A DNA stretch of 8,424 nucleotides from Hyphomicrobiales bacterium (GTDB lineage: Bacteria > Pseudomonadota > Alphaproteobacteria > Rhizobiales > JAUVMS01): positions 1 through 8,424 of the forward strand of contig JAUVMS010000125.1 of assembly GCA_030600135.1 (NCBI GenBank), given 5' to 3'. The translations under genes were made by a program, and so were the position numbers. Below, one piece after another: positions 1 to 5,893 of the stretch (position 1 is the first letter of the stretch; each line of letters opens with the position of its first letter). Under the pieces are notes generated by a model. That model was given only the letters and a program-made list of their open reading frames with translations. It searched no databases and was not told the origin of the DNA.

Positions 1-785
1 CCGAGCCCGACCTCGAAGGGCGTGGTGTCGGGATGTGTGTCACCGCCGAACGAAAGCAACCCGCTCTCAATGCGCTCAATGGCATCTGGGCAGCCGGGAC
101 CGATACCGTGCTTTTTTCCCATCTTGGCGACGCTGTCCCAGAGCTCTTGTCCCTTGGAGCCGTCGAGAAGATAGAGTTCAAATCCACCCTGCTTGCTCCA
201 GCCGGAGCGCGCCACGACGATGGGAATCTCGTCGACCTTCGTCTTGCGGAACCAGAAGTATTTGAGCGTGCGGACCCAGTTGCCAACGAGATGGGCAATG
301 ACGTCCTCGGCCCTTGGGCCCTGGACCGCGAGCGGCGAGACATCGGGTTCCTCGACCTCGACATCGAGGCGGCGTTCGGCGGCTACCGCCTTGGCCCAGA
401 GCAATATGTCGCCGTCGGCAATGGAGAGCCAAAAGCGATCGTCGGCGAGCTTCATGAGAATAGGGTCGCTCAATAGGTAGCCATCATGGTCGCAAATCGG
501 AACATACTTGCCCTGGCCAACCGAGAAACTGGAAAGATTTCTGGGCGTTAGATATTGCGCGAGCTTTGCAGCGTCCGGGCCCAGGAATTCAACCTGGCGC
601 TCGGCCGCTACGTCCCACATGCTGACACCGTTGATAAGGCGCCAGTATTCGCCCTCCGGGTCGCCATATGAGGTCGGCAAATACATGTGGTTGTAGATGG
701 AAAAGGCGGTGGCGCCGGCTTTGACGGTCGCCTCAAAGAATGGGGATCTGCGAACTCTCGGACTCATCGCGATTTGGAATGTCAA
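1..785 (-). CDS. DmdA/GcvT-like folate-dependent aminomethyl/demethyl-transferase (N-terminal part, cut by window edge)
   Basis: The minus-strand frame is open from 785 to the left edge and gives 261 residues of a protein whose family usually has about 370-400. The translation shows the N-terminal landmarks of the GcvT fold: FSIYNHMYLPTSYGD, SMWDVAAERQVEFLGPDA, LTPRNLS, and later SPLAVQGPRAEDV, SGWSKQGGFELY and FEVGL. YNHM, VxxERQVE and SKQGGFE resemble DMSP demethylase (DmdA) and its terrestrial relatives more than true glycine-cleavage T protein. The GGIxDD box of GcvT reads GYLLSD here, so only one Asp is kept. The family moves a methyl or methylene group to tetrahydrofolate in the cytoplasm. 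No other glycine-cleavage gene is visible. The chosen start is TTG 785, because GGAGGG lies 5 nt upstream of it. ATG 767 is in frame but has no Shine-Dalgarno at normal distance. The exact substrate is unknown, and many non-marine DmdA-like proteins are not DMSP demethylases. Confidence 0.82.
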   Translation of the reverse strand, partial: MTFQIAMSPRVRRSPFFEATVKAGATAFSIYNHMYLPTSYGDPEGEYWRLINGVSMWDVAAERQVEFLGPDAAKLAQYLTPRNLSSFSVGQGKYVPICDHDGYLLSDPILMKLADDRFWLSIADGDILLWAKAVAAERRLDVEVEEPDVSPLAVQGPRAEDVIAHLVGNWVRTLKYFWFRKTKVDEIPIVVARSGWSKQGGFELYLLDGSKGQELWDSVAKMGKKHGIGPGCPDAIERIESGLLSFGGDTHPDTTPFEVGL

Positions 786-790
786 TAGAA

Positions 791-796
791 CCCTCC
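791..796 (-). promoter_or_regulatory. Ribosome binding site for the DmdA-like gene
   Basis: On the minus strand GGAGGG is followed by a 5-nt spacer and TTG at 785. The spacing to the in-frame ATG at 767 would be 23 nt, which is too far. This site therefore favours the TTG start and an N-terminus six residues longer. Confidence 0.6.
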
Positions 797-891
797 CCGG
801 CTTCGATGCCTTGCAACGGACTTCGTGACGTCGCTTATGGGCCTTATCGGCGACCGGGCGAGCTAAATCAATTGGTGTAGGGATGACATAT

Positions 892-928
892 TCGCCAGTA
901 CATGGGCCTTGGCCTCAAGGACTGGCGA
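892..928. repeat. Long imperfect hairpin in the DUF1127/DmdA-like intergenic region
   Basis: TCGCCAGT (892-899) is a perfect 8-base inverted repeat with ACTGGCGA (921-928). Nested inside are CCTTG (907-911) and CAAGG (916-920), separated by a 4-base loop. The inner and outer stems are contiguous on one side and separated by a 7-base bulge (900-906) on the other, giving 13 possible base pairs. On the minus strand the element lies just after the probable DUF1127 terminator and about 107-143 nt before the methyltransferase start. No T-tract follows on either strand, so it is not a classical terminator. It could be a leader-RNA structure or a protein-binding dyad. Confidence 0.45.
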
Positions 929-930
929 GC

Positions 931-968
931 AAAAAGGAAAGCGGCGACCGCTAATCACGACCGCCGCT
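931..968 (-). terminator. Probable intrinsic terminator of the DUF1127 gene
   Basis: On the minus strand AGCGGCG (968-962) can pair with CGCCGCT (946-940) across a 15-nt loop. The stem is followed directly by TTCCTTTTT (939-931). It lies 35 nt downstream of the DUF1127 stop codon, where a rho-independent terminator would be expected. The loop is long and the T-tract is broken by CC, so strength is uncertain. Confidence 0.5.
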
Positions 969-1002
969 CATCGATTACTGGGTCTGGTTCTGAGCAAACG
1001 CG

Positions 1003-1260
1003 CTAGCGCACATAGTGAAATTCAACAGTGCGCTGCATTACGGCGATCTCGTCCTGCAAATCGACCGGGAGGTCATTGCGGGTCAGCCCGATATCGGCAA
1101 GATCGCGATCCTTCAGGGCGCGAAGCTCGGCGTTGGCATCGTGGCCGTTGAACAGTTCGCGAATGGCCATTGCCAACCGCGTACCGACACTCCTAGCCGT
1201 TCCGAGGGTGGTGTCGGCGGGTCGCACGCCGCCGCCGATGGTGGTGGTGAGTGTGCTCAT
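1003..1260 (-). CDS. DUF1127 domain small protein (YjiS-like)
   Basis: This 85-residue protein has an unstructured, Thr/Gly-rich N-terminal half. It is followed by the typical DUF1127 block RELFNGHDANAELRAL and KDRDLADIGLTRNDL at about residues 34-63. DUF1127 proteins are small Arg-rich or charged proteins common in Alpha- and Gammaproteobacteria. Members have been linked to RNA turnover and to phosphate or stress responses in Agrobacterium and Rhodobacter, but no biochemical function can be assigned here. The ATG at 1260 is preceded by GGAG (1271-1268) at a 7-nt spacing, which supports the start. A probable terminator follows. The gene lies between the patatin and DmdA-like genes on the same strand with about 200-nt gaps on each side, so it is probably transcribed on its own. 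Confidence 0.85.
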   Translation of the reverse strand: MSTLTTTIGGGVRPADTTLGTARSVGTRLAMAIRELFNGHDANAELRALKDRDLADIGLTRNDLPVDLQDEIAVMQRTVEFHYVR

Positions 1261-1362
1261 TTTCTGGCTCCGTCTGTTGAACCGGTTTCACCGATTGGCC
1301 CTCGCTCGCGAGCGCCGTCTTGACATCGCATATCAGTGAGTTCGCGGGCTTTGAGAAGTGTG

Positions 1363-1390
1363 ATTTCTTGCATATGTGGCATGCAGAAAT
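1363..1390. repeat. Bulged inverted repeat between the patatin and DUF1127 genes
   Basis: ATTTCTTGCAT (1363-1373) pairs with ATGCAGAAAT (1381-1390) except for one unpaired T, leaving a 7-base loop. It lies about 79 nt after the patatin stop and about 103-130 nt before the DUF1127 start on the minus strand. No T-run follows the stem. A regulator-binding dyad for the DUF1127 promoter is as likely as an RNA hairpin. Confidence 0.35.
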
Positions 1391-1468
1391 TGCATAGGCG
1401 GAGCAACGGTTTATGCAGGGTTTTCAGGAGTGGTCCAACAACGAGATTCGTGGCCGTTGCAAGGCTCA

Positions 1469-2503
1469 TCAAGGTCGCAAGAATAGGCGCACCAGATCCG
1501 CCGTTTCCTCGCGCCCGACGAGTTCAAAATTTTCTCCGAGCCAGCGATCGGCCTCCGTGCGGCCGGCCACGTGAAGATGAGTCAGCAGGGCCCAATCGGG
1601 CTTCAATTTGCTCTCGGGCGAAAGCCGCGAGGTGTAGGCGCCTGCGGCGATCAGGTGAAACCTCTGGCGGCGCAGGCCCTCATAGGAGGCGTCGGCTCCG
1701 AGAATGCGTACATCGGCGCGGCGGACCGAATCCAAAAGCGCGATATCGCGCAGGAACGGCTGGTTGAAGGTCAAACGGGCGATGTGGCCTGCAATCTCAC
1801 GTGCCGTTGTCGGCACTTCGGGCTGGCGAACGGGATTGAGCACCACCAGCAGCGTGTCGCGCGCCTTGCTCAATCTTGAGAGTGTCACGAGATCTGGGTT
1901 CGCGGAAAAGCCGCCGTCCCAATAGTGTGCCTCACCGATCTTGACGGCGTGATGCAGGGTCGGCAGGCAGGCCGATGCGAGCACCGTATCAACTGAGATT
2001 TCATCGTCGCGAAAGACCCGCGCCAGACCGGTGGCGACGTTGGTCGCCGCAATCAGGATGCGAAAAGGCGGCGATTTTGCCAGGGCTTCGAAGTCGATTT
2101 GATTCTGCAGCAACGTCTTCAACGGATTGATGGCAAGCGGATTGAGATGATAGGGCGACCAGACGTTGGTGAGATGGCGGATTGAAGAGCCTGCCAGTTG
2201 GTCCACGTTCTTGGATCCCGACAGCAACGGATTGAAGCGAATGAATTCTGGTATTCCAGTCTTGTTGATGGCCTCCCAAATCGATGTCAACTTGGCGCGC
2301 GCACCATCGGGGCCGCCTTCCAGGTAGCCGGCTGCAAAGGCGACGGCGTTGACGGCGCCTGCACTGGTGCCGCTGACGGTATCGAATTGAAGACGACCGT
2401 CCTCGAGGAGGCGATCCAGCACACCCCAGGTAAAAGCGCCATGGGCCCCACCACCCTGTAGCGCGAGGTTGAGCTTGGTTGGAGGCTTGCGAAAGAATGC
2501 CAA
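1469..2503 (-). CDS. Patatin-like phospholipase / acyl hydrolase
   Basis: The 344-residue protein has the full patatin catalytic set. The oxyanion-hole loop QGGGAHG is at residues 16-22. The nucleophile elbow GTSAG has Ser47, and the catalytic Asp196 lies in WDGGFSANPD. These define the Ser-Asp dyad of patatin-family lipid acyl hydrolases (PNPLA). No signal peptide or obvious transmembrane segment is visible, so it is likely cytoplasmic or peripheral at the inner membrane, acting on phospholipid or acyl-ester substrates. The long C-terminal part (about 210-344) is typical of the proteobacterial DUF3734-type patatins, though I cannot confirm that subdivision here. The start is TTG at 2503, with AGGAG (2517-2513) 9 nt upstream and no nearby in-frame ATG. 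No functional link to the catabolic genes on the right is evident. Confidence 0.88.
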   Translation of the reverse strand: MAFFRKPPTKLNLALQGGGAHGAFTWGVLDRLLEDGRLQFDTVSGTSAGAVNAVAFAAGYLEGGPDGARAKLTSIWEAINKTGIPEFIRFNPLLSGSKNVDQLAGSSIRHLTNVWSPYHLNPLAINPLKTLLQNQIDFEALAKSPPFRILIAATNVATGLARVFRDDEISVDTVLASACLPTLHHAVKIGEAHYWDGGFSANPDLVTLSRLSKARDTLLVVLNPVRQPEVPTTAREIAGHIARLTFNQPFLRDIALLDSVRRADVRILGADASYEGLRRQRFHLIAAGAYTSRLSPESKLKPDWALLTHLHVAGRTEADRWLGENFELVGREETADLVRLFLRP

Positions 2504-2825
2504 GCAACGTTTCTCCTATAATCACGCAGTCCGAACCGAAGCCTGCTAACTGGCCTTGATATGGCCGGCCGGCTTGAAGTACCGCAGCTGCTCGGTGGAC
2601 GATGACGAGAATTTATCTCGGGGCAGTCACAACGGATTGCGACCAAATTCTGGTCGAGGCCATGGCAATCGCGTCTACGCGAAAAATGGCAAACCATGTT
2701 GGCTCGATGGATGGCGTCGAAAAGGCATGATCTGTCCGTAACTTGGGCCGATGACGGAACGTTCCTGCAGGGAAGGCTGGAGGCGGCAATTTGTCTATGG
2801 CCACGTCTCGAAACCTTGGCGCGGT
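2504..2825. other. 322-nt intergenic region between LysR and patatin genes
   Basis: No supportable gene is present; the minus-strand open frame crossing it has no family features and overlaps the LysR gene. It contains the patatin ribosome binding site (2513-2517), a GC-rich palindromic patch GCCGGCCGGC near 2564-2573 and a perfect 10-base palindrome GGAACGTTCC at 2756-2765. It presumably holds the end of the LysR transcript and the patatin promoter, but I see no convincing -35/-10 pair or T-tailed hairpin. Confidence 0.5.
2513..2517 (-). promoter_or_regulatory. Ribosome binding site deciding the TTG start of the patatin gene
   Basis: AGGAG on the minus strand lies 9 nt before TTG 2503. There is no in-frame ATG nearby, so this site supports the non-ATG start. 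Confidence 0.6.
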
Positions 2826-3737
2826 TCAAGGGCGACGGGCGACGCCGACGAGCCATCGCACGAAGCGATTGACATCGGCGCGGTGAGCCTTGCTCGGGTG
2901 ATGAACTGCGCAATACGTGTGGCCGATCTCAAGGGCGGGGCCAAAGGGAACGACGAGGCGGTGATCGGCAAGCTCGCGTTCGGCCAGGAGACGCTGGCCC
3001 AATGCAACGCCCAGGCCTCGCGAGGCGAGATCGATGGCGAGGCTCGACATTCCCACCCTGTGGCCGCGACCAAGATCAGCCGGACCCGGCAGTCCGACTC
3101 TCTCGAACCAGTCGGTCCAACTTGGGAGCGAGGCGAAACTTGAGCCCCAGTCCGTATGGATGAGATCGCCCTCGGCTAGATCCGAGGGCATGTAGTCGGC
3201 AAGGCCAAGCCTCTCGACGAACTGCGGCGAGCACATAGGGACCACCTCGTCTTGCAGCAATGGTGTGCAAATGAGATCGGGATAGAGATGGCGGCCATAG
3301 CAGATGCGGACATCGACGCCGCGCCTGGCAAAGTCGATCGGGTCTTCCTCGATGCGCACGTCAATACGAATACTCTCCTCATCATGGAGGAAATCGGGGA
3401 GGTGGCCGTTCAACCATTTGACCGCCAGGGACGGCAGAACGCTGACGACGAGGCGGGAGCGGACGTCGTCCTCCATGACGCGGGCAGTCAGTCCGGCCAG
3501 TTGCCGCAAAGCTTCGGACGCCTCTGAAAAGATTGCTAAGCCTGCATCGGTCAGAGTGATGCGGTTGTTGTGGCGAACGAAGAGCTTCTTGTCGAAATAA
3601 TGCTCCAGGTTTTTGACCTGCTGGCTGACGGCGGACGGCGAAACCCGCAACTCGCGCGCGGCCAAAACAAAGCCGCCCGTGCGTGCGGCGGCCTCGAAGG
3701 CCTTGAGCGCGTTGAGGGGCGGCATAAGGCTAGGCAT
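2826..3737 (-). CDS. LysR-family transcriptional regulator, GcvA/AmpR type
   Basis: The 303-residue protein has the length and architecture of LysR regulators. The N-terminal winged helix-turn-helix spans about residues 7-66 (PPLNALKAFEAAARTGGF, then SPSAVSQQVKNLE, then LTDAG), and the rest is an effector-binding domain. The opening PxLNALRAFEAAAR style and the block DVRICYG are characteristic of the GcvA subgroup. I chose ATG 3737 over ATG 3743 because GGAG (3747-3744) abuts the latter but sits 6 nt from the former. The gene is divergent from the 2OG-oxygenase gene across a gap of about 117 nt that contains a LysR-type dyad. Regulation of the right-hand operon and of itself is therefore the natural inference. 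The ligand is unknown; GcvA members respond to glycine/purines, cell-wall fragments and other signals. Confidence 0.9.
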   Translation of the reverse strand: MPSLMPPLNALKAFEAAARTGGFVLAARELRVSPSAVSQQVKNLEHYFDKKLFVRHNNRITLTDAGLAIFSEASEALRQLAGLTARVMEDDVRSRLVVSVLPSLAVKWLNGHLPDFLHDEESIRIDVRIEEDPIDFARRGVDVRICYGRHLYPDLICTPLLQDEVVPMCSPQFVERLGLADYMPSDLAEGDLIHTDWGSSFASLPSWTDWFERVGLPGPADLGRGHRVGMSSLAIDLASRGLGVALGQRLLAERELADHRLVVPFGPALEIGHTYCAVHHPSKAHRADVNRFVRWLVGVARRP

Positions 3738-3743
3738 CGACAT

Positions 3744-3747
3744 CTCC
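3744..3747 (-). promoter_or_regulatory. Ribosome binding site placing the LysR start at 3737
   Basis: GGAG on the minus strand directly touches the ATG at 3743 but has a 6-nt spacer to the in-frame ATG at 3737. The downstream ATG is thus the better start. Confidence 0.55.
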
Positions 3748-3751
3748 AGAA

Positions 3752-3764
3752 TTAGATTTCCTAA
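3752..3764. promoter_or_regulatory. Candidate LysR operator, TTAG-N5-CTAA
   Basis: TTAG (3752-3755) and CTAA (3761-3764) form an inverted repeat with a 5-base spacer. GcvA and AmpR regulators are known to bind sites built on ATTAG/CTAAT half-sites, and the adjacent LysR gene is of that subgroup. The site lies 15-27 nt upstream of the LysR start and about 90 nt upstream of the oxygenase start. That position suits autorepression combined with activation of the divergent operon. Confidence 0.5.
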
Positions 3765-3854
3765 CCCAAGGTAGCAAATTTTTGCCGTTGTGGAATAGTT
3801 GTTGCCAGTCTACGGTTTTGCTCTTCGTTCTGATGAAAACATGTGTGCGAGACA

Positions 3855-4643
3855 ATGGAACAGTTTCTCGATTTGGTCAGCTACCCCATCCACGATCTGG
3901 AAAGTGGGCGAGGACGCGAACTCGTCGAGAGTTGCCGGAGCGAGCTCGCGCAACGGGGCATGTTCAATCTCTACGACTTCGTGCGTCCGGCGGCGCTGGC
4001 CAAATGCATTGGCGATGTGAGACCGGCCATCGAAACCGCGTCGTTCACCCATAAGCGTCAGCACAACATTTATTTCCTGCCGCACGTACCGGATCTGGCA
4101 CCCGACCATCCGGCGCTTCGCGTATGCGAGACCGTTAACCATACGGTTTGTGCCGACCAGATCACGGAAAGTCTGGTTTGCCGGCTCTATCATTGGCCGC
4201 CCTTTGCTGCATTCCTGGCTGCGACCATGGACAAGACCGGCCTATTCGCGATGGACGATCCACTCGCCGGCGCCAACGTCATGACCTATCGCGACGGTGA
4301 GGCGCTCAATTGGCATTTCGACCGCTCGGAATTCACGACAACGCTGCTGTTGCAGGCGCCGGATGCGGGCGGAGAGTTTCAATACCGCAGCAACCTGCGC
4401 ACCGACGATGATCCGAACTACGATGGGGTTGCTAGGCTGCTCGTTGGCAACGATCCGGAGATACAGACGATGCCGGTGACAGCCGGAACGCTGAATGTGT
4501 TCAAAGGCAAGAATACCGCGCACCGGGTGACACCGGTTGTTGGCCCAATGGAACGCATTATCGCGGTTTTCTCATACTACGAGCGGCCGGGCGTTCGGTT
4601 TAGCGACGAGGAGCGCATCGGTTTTTATGGACGCGCAAGTTAA
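3855..4643 (+). CDS. 2-oxoglutarate/Fe(II)-dependent oxygenase
   Basis: This 262-residue protein has the facial triad of Fe(II)/2OG oxygenases. H154 and D156 are in NWHFDRSEF, H223 is in NTAHRVTP, and the 2-oxoglutarate-binding R234 lies 11 residues after the distal His. The core around TLLLQAPDAGGEFQY is typical of small bacterial members, including the group that contains the lysine halogenase BesD and related hydroxylases. In BesD the Asp of HxD is Gly; here Asp is kept, so hydroxylation or oxidative demethylation is expected rather than halogenation. The start is uncertain: GTG 3843 is in frame, four codons earlier, and neither has a good Shine-Dalgarno. The stop codon is followed immediately by the ATG of the DddP-like gene, so the two are probably translationally coupled. 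The substrate is unknown. It is likely the first gene of the operon divergent from LysR. Confidence 0.85.
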   Translation: MEQFLDLVSYPIHDLESGRGRELVESCRSELAQRGMFNLYDFVRPAALAKCIGDVRPAIETASFTHKRQHNIYFLPHVPDLAPDHPALRVCETVNHTVCADQITESLVCRLYHWPPFAAFLAATMDKTGLFAMDDPLAGANVMTYRDGEALNWHFDRSEFTTTLLLQAPDAGGEFQYRSNLRTDDDPNYDGVARLLVGNDPEIQTMPVTAGTLNVFKGKNTAHRVTPVVGPMERIIAVFSYYERPGVRFSDEERIGFYGRAS

Positions 4644-5891
4644 ATGGTCGAGATCTTCAAGGACGCGCGCAAGCAGGAATATCTGAACCAAGAGGGCGCG
4701 GACAAACCGCTGAAGAGCCCCATACCCGCCGCAACCTTGGAGGCGGCCCGTGCCTATCGGTTGGCGCGGTTGCGCGAGCAGCTCGAGACCCATGACTGCG
4801 TAGCGCTTCTGCTCTACGATCCGGTCAATGTTCGCTACGCCTTCGACGCCCCCAACATGCAGGTCTGGTCACTGCACAACGCCGTCCGCTATGCCCTGAT
4901 CTTTGCCGACGGACCGGGCATCATGTTCGAGTTCAAGGGTGCGGATCACCTGAGCAGCGACAAGCCCGGCATCGACGAAATTCGCCATGCGATTGCCTGG
5001 GACTATATGTCCGGCGGCGAGCGTTCCGCGGAGTTTGTGGCGGACTGGAGCGACGAGATTGACCATTTGCTGCGTGCGCATGGTGGCGGAAACAGGCGGT
5101 TGGCGGTCGACAGGCTCGAGCCTATGGGGGTTCGCGCACTGGAGGATCATGGGATCGAACTGGTCGAGGGACAACAGCTGACGGAGGTGGCCCGCTCCAT
5201 CAAGAGCGCCGATGAGCTCACCCTCATGCGCTGGACGATTAGAGTGTGCGAAGCGGGCATGGCGCGTGTTTATGAAAACTCGCTTCCTGGTAAGACCGAG
5301 CAGGAAATCTGGGCGGAGCTGCATTGCGAAAATGCCCGCTCCGGTGGCGAGTGGATTGAAACCCGGCTACTGACGTCCGGCGCACGCACAAACCCCTGGT
5401 ACAGCGAATGCTCGGATCATGTGTGCCGTGAGGGTGATATGATTTCGTTAGATACCGACATGATCGGTCCCTATGGCTATTGCGCCGATCTTTCACGCTC
5501 CTGGACCTGCGGCCACACCCGCATGACCACGAAGCAACGCGAGCTCTATGGCGCCGCGCTCGATCAAATCAATCACAACCTATCCGTCCTTCAGGTTGGC
5601 ATGAGTTTTCGCGCGTTCAACGAACGCTCCTGGCGCATTCCGGAAAAGTACCAACCTTATCGCTATACGGTGGCGCTACACGGGGTAGGGATGGCGGACG
5701 AATGGCCGCTCGTGCTGCTGCACCCCGACTTTGGCGGGGCCTATGGCGGTCGATTTGAAGAGAATATGGTGGTTTGCGTCGAAAGCCTCATTGGCGAGGT
5801 GGACAGTGAATGCATCAAGCTGGAGACGCAGGCCGTGTTGACGCCGCAAGGGGCCGAACGTCTCGACAGCTTTCCATGGGAGGATATTTGA
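4644..5891 (+). CDS. DddP-like M24-fold enzyme (DMSP-lyase-like or Xaa-Pro peptidase/creatinase-related)
   Basis: The 415-residue protein has an N-terminal creatinase-like domain and a C-terminal pita-bread domain. The putative metal ligands are D270, D272, D282, H346, E380 and E394. Ordinary M24 peptidases have two Asp ligands 11 apart; here the D-x-D pair followed by Asp ten residues later matches DddP. From memory, DddP uses D295, D297, D307, H371, E406 and E421, plus W95, Y366 and D377 at the active site. Subtracting 25 gives D270, D272, D282, Y341, H346 and D352 here exactly; the Glu ligands shift by 26-27 and W75 by 20. DddP cleaves dimethylsulfoniopropionate to dimethyl sulfide and acrylate. 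A different onium substrate, or a creatinase-like hydrolysis, remains possible. The gene has no gap to the 2OG oxygenase gene and ends next to the Rieske start. There is no signal peptide. Confidence 0.85.
   Translation: MVEIFKDARKQEYLNQEGADKPLKSPIPAATLEAARAYRLARLREQLETHDCVALLLYDPVNVRYAFDAPNMQVWSLHNAVRYALIFADGPGIMFEFKGADHLSSDKPGIDEIRHAIAWDYMSGGERSAEFVADWSDEIDHLLRAHGGGNRRLAVDRLEPMGVRALEDHGIELVEGQQLTEVARSIKSADELTLMRWTIRVCEAGMARVYENSLPGKTEQEIWAELHCENARSGGEWIETRLLTSGARTNPWYSECSDHVCREGDMISLDTDMIGPYGYCADLSRSWTCGHTRMTTKQRELYGAALDQINHNLSVLQVGMSFRAFNERSWRIPEKYQPYRYTVALHGVGMADEWPLVLLHPDFGGAYGGRFEENMVVCVESLIGEVDSECIKLETQAVLTPQGAERLDSFPWEDI
5878..5883 (+). promoter_or_regulatory. Ribosome binding site for the Rieske gene, inside the end of the DddP-like gene
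   Basis: GGGAGG is followed after 4 nt by TTG 5888 and after 10 nt by GTG 5894, both in the Rieske frame. The TTG overlaps the upstream TGA stop. Both starts are possible; they differ by two residues. Confidence 0.5.
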
Positions 5892-5893
5892 GG

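Noticed and set aside
33..476. 147-codon plus-strand open frame at the left end
   Set aside because: It is antisense to the DmdA-like gene, whose minus-strand translation has clear family motifs throughout the same interval. No Shine-Dalgarno precedes it and the translation matches no family.
1000..1009. GCGCTAGCGC palindrome at the DUF1127 stop codon as a terminator
   Set aside because: It has no loop and no T-tract and overlaps the stop codon; the hairpin at 940-968 with a T-rich tail is a better terminator.
1336..1767. 143-codon plus-strand open frame
   Set aside because: Mostly antisense to the patatin gene; very Arg-rich translation with no domain features.
2287..2913. 208-codon minus-strand open frame across the LysR-patatin gap
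   Set aside because: It overlaps both real genes in another frame and its Arg/Ser/Pro-rich translation is typical of a shadow frame.
3855..4643. Radical halogenase of the BesD type
   Set aside because: BesD-like halogenases have Gly in place of the Asp in HxD to leave room for chloride. This protein has HFD (H154, D156), so a hydroxylase-type reaction is expected.
5810..5893. N-terminal extension of the Rieske frame into the DddP-like gene
   Set aside because: The overlap lies in the well-conserved end of the DddP-like protein (last Glu ligand region), and a good Shine-Dalgarno at 5878-5883 points to starts at 5888/5894.
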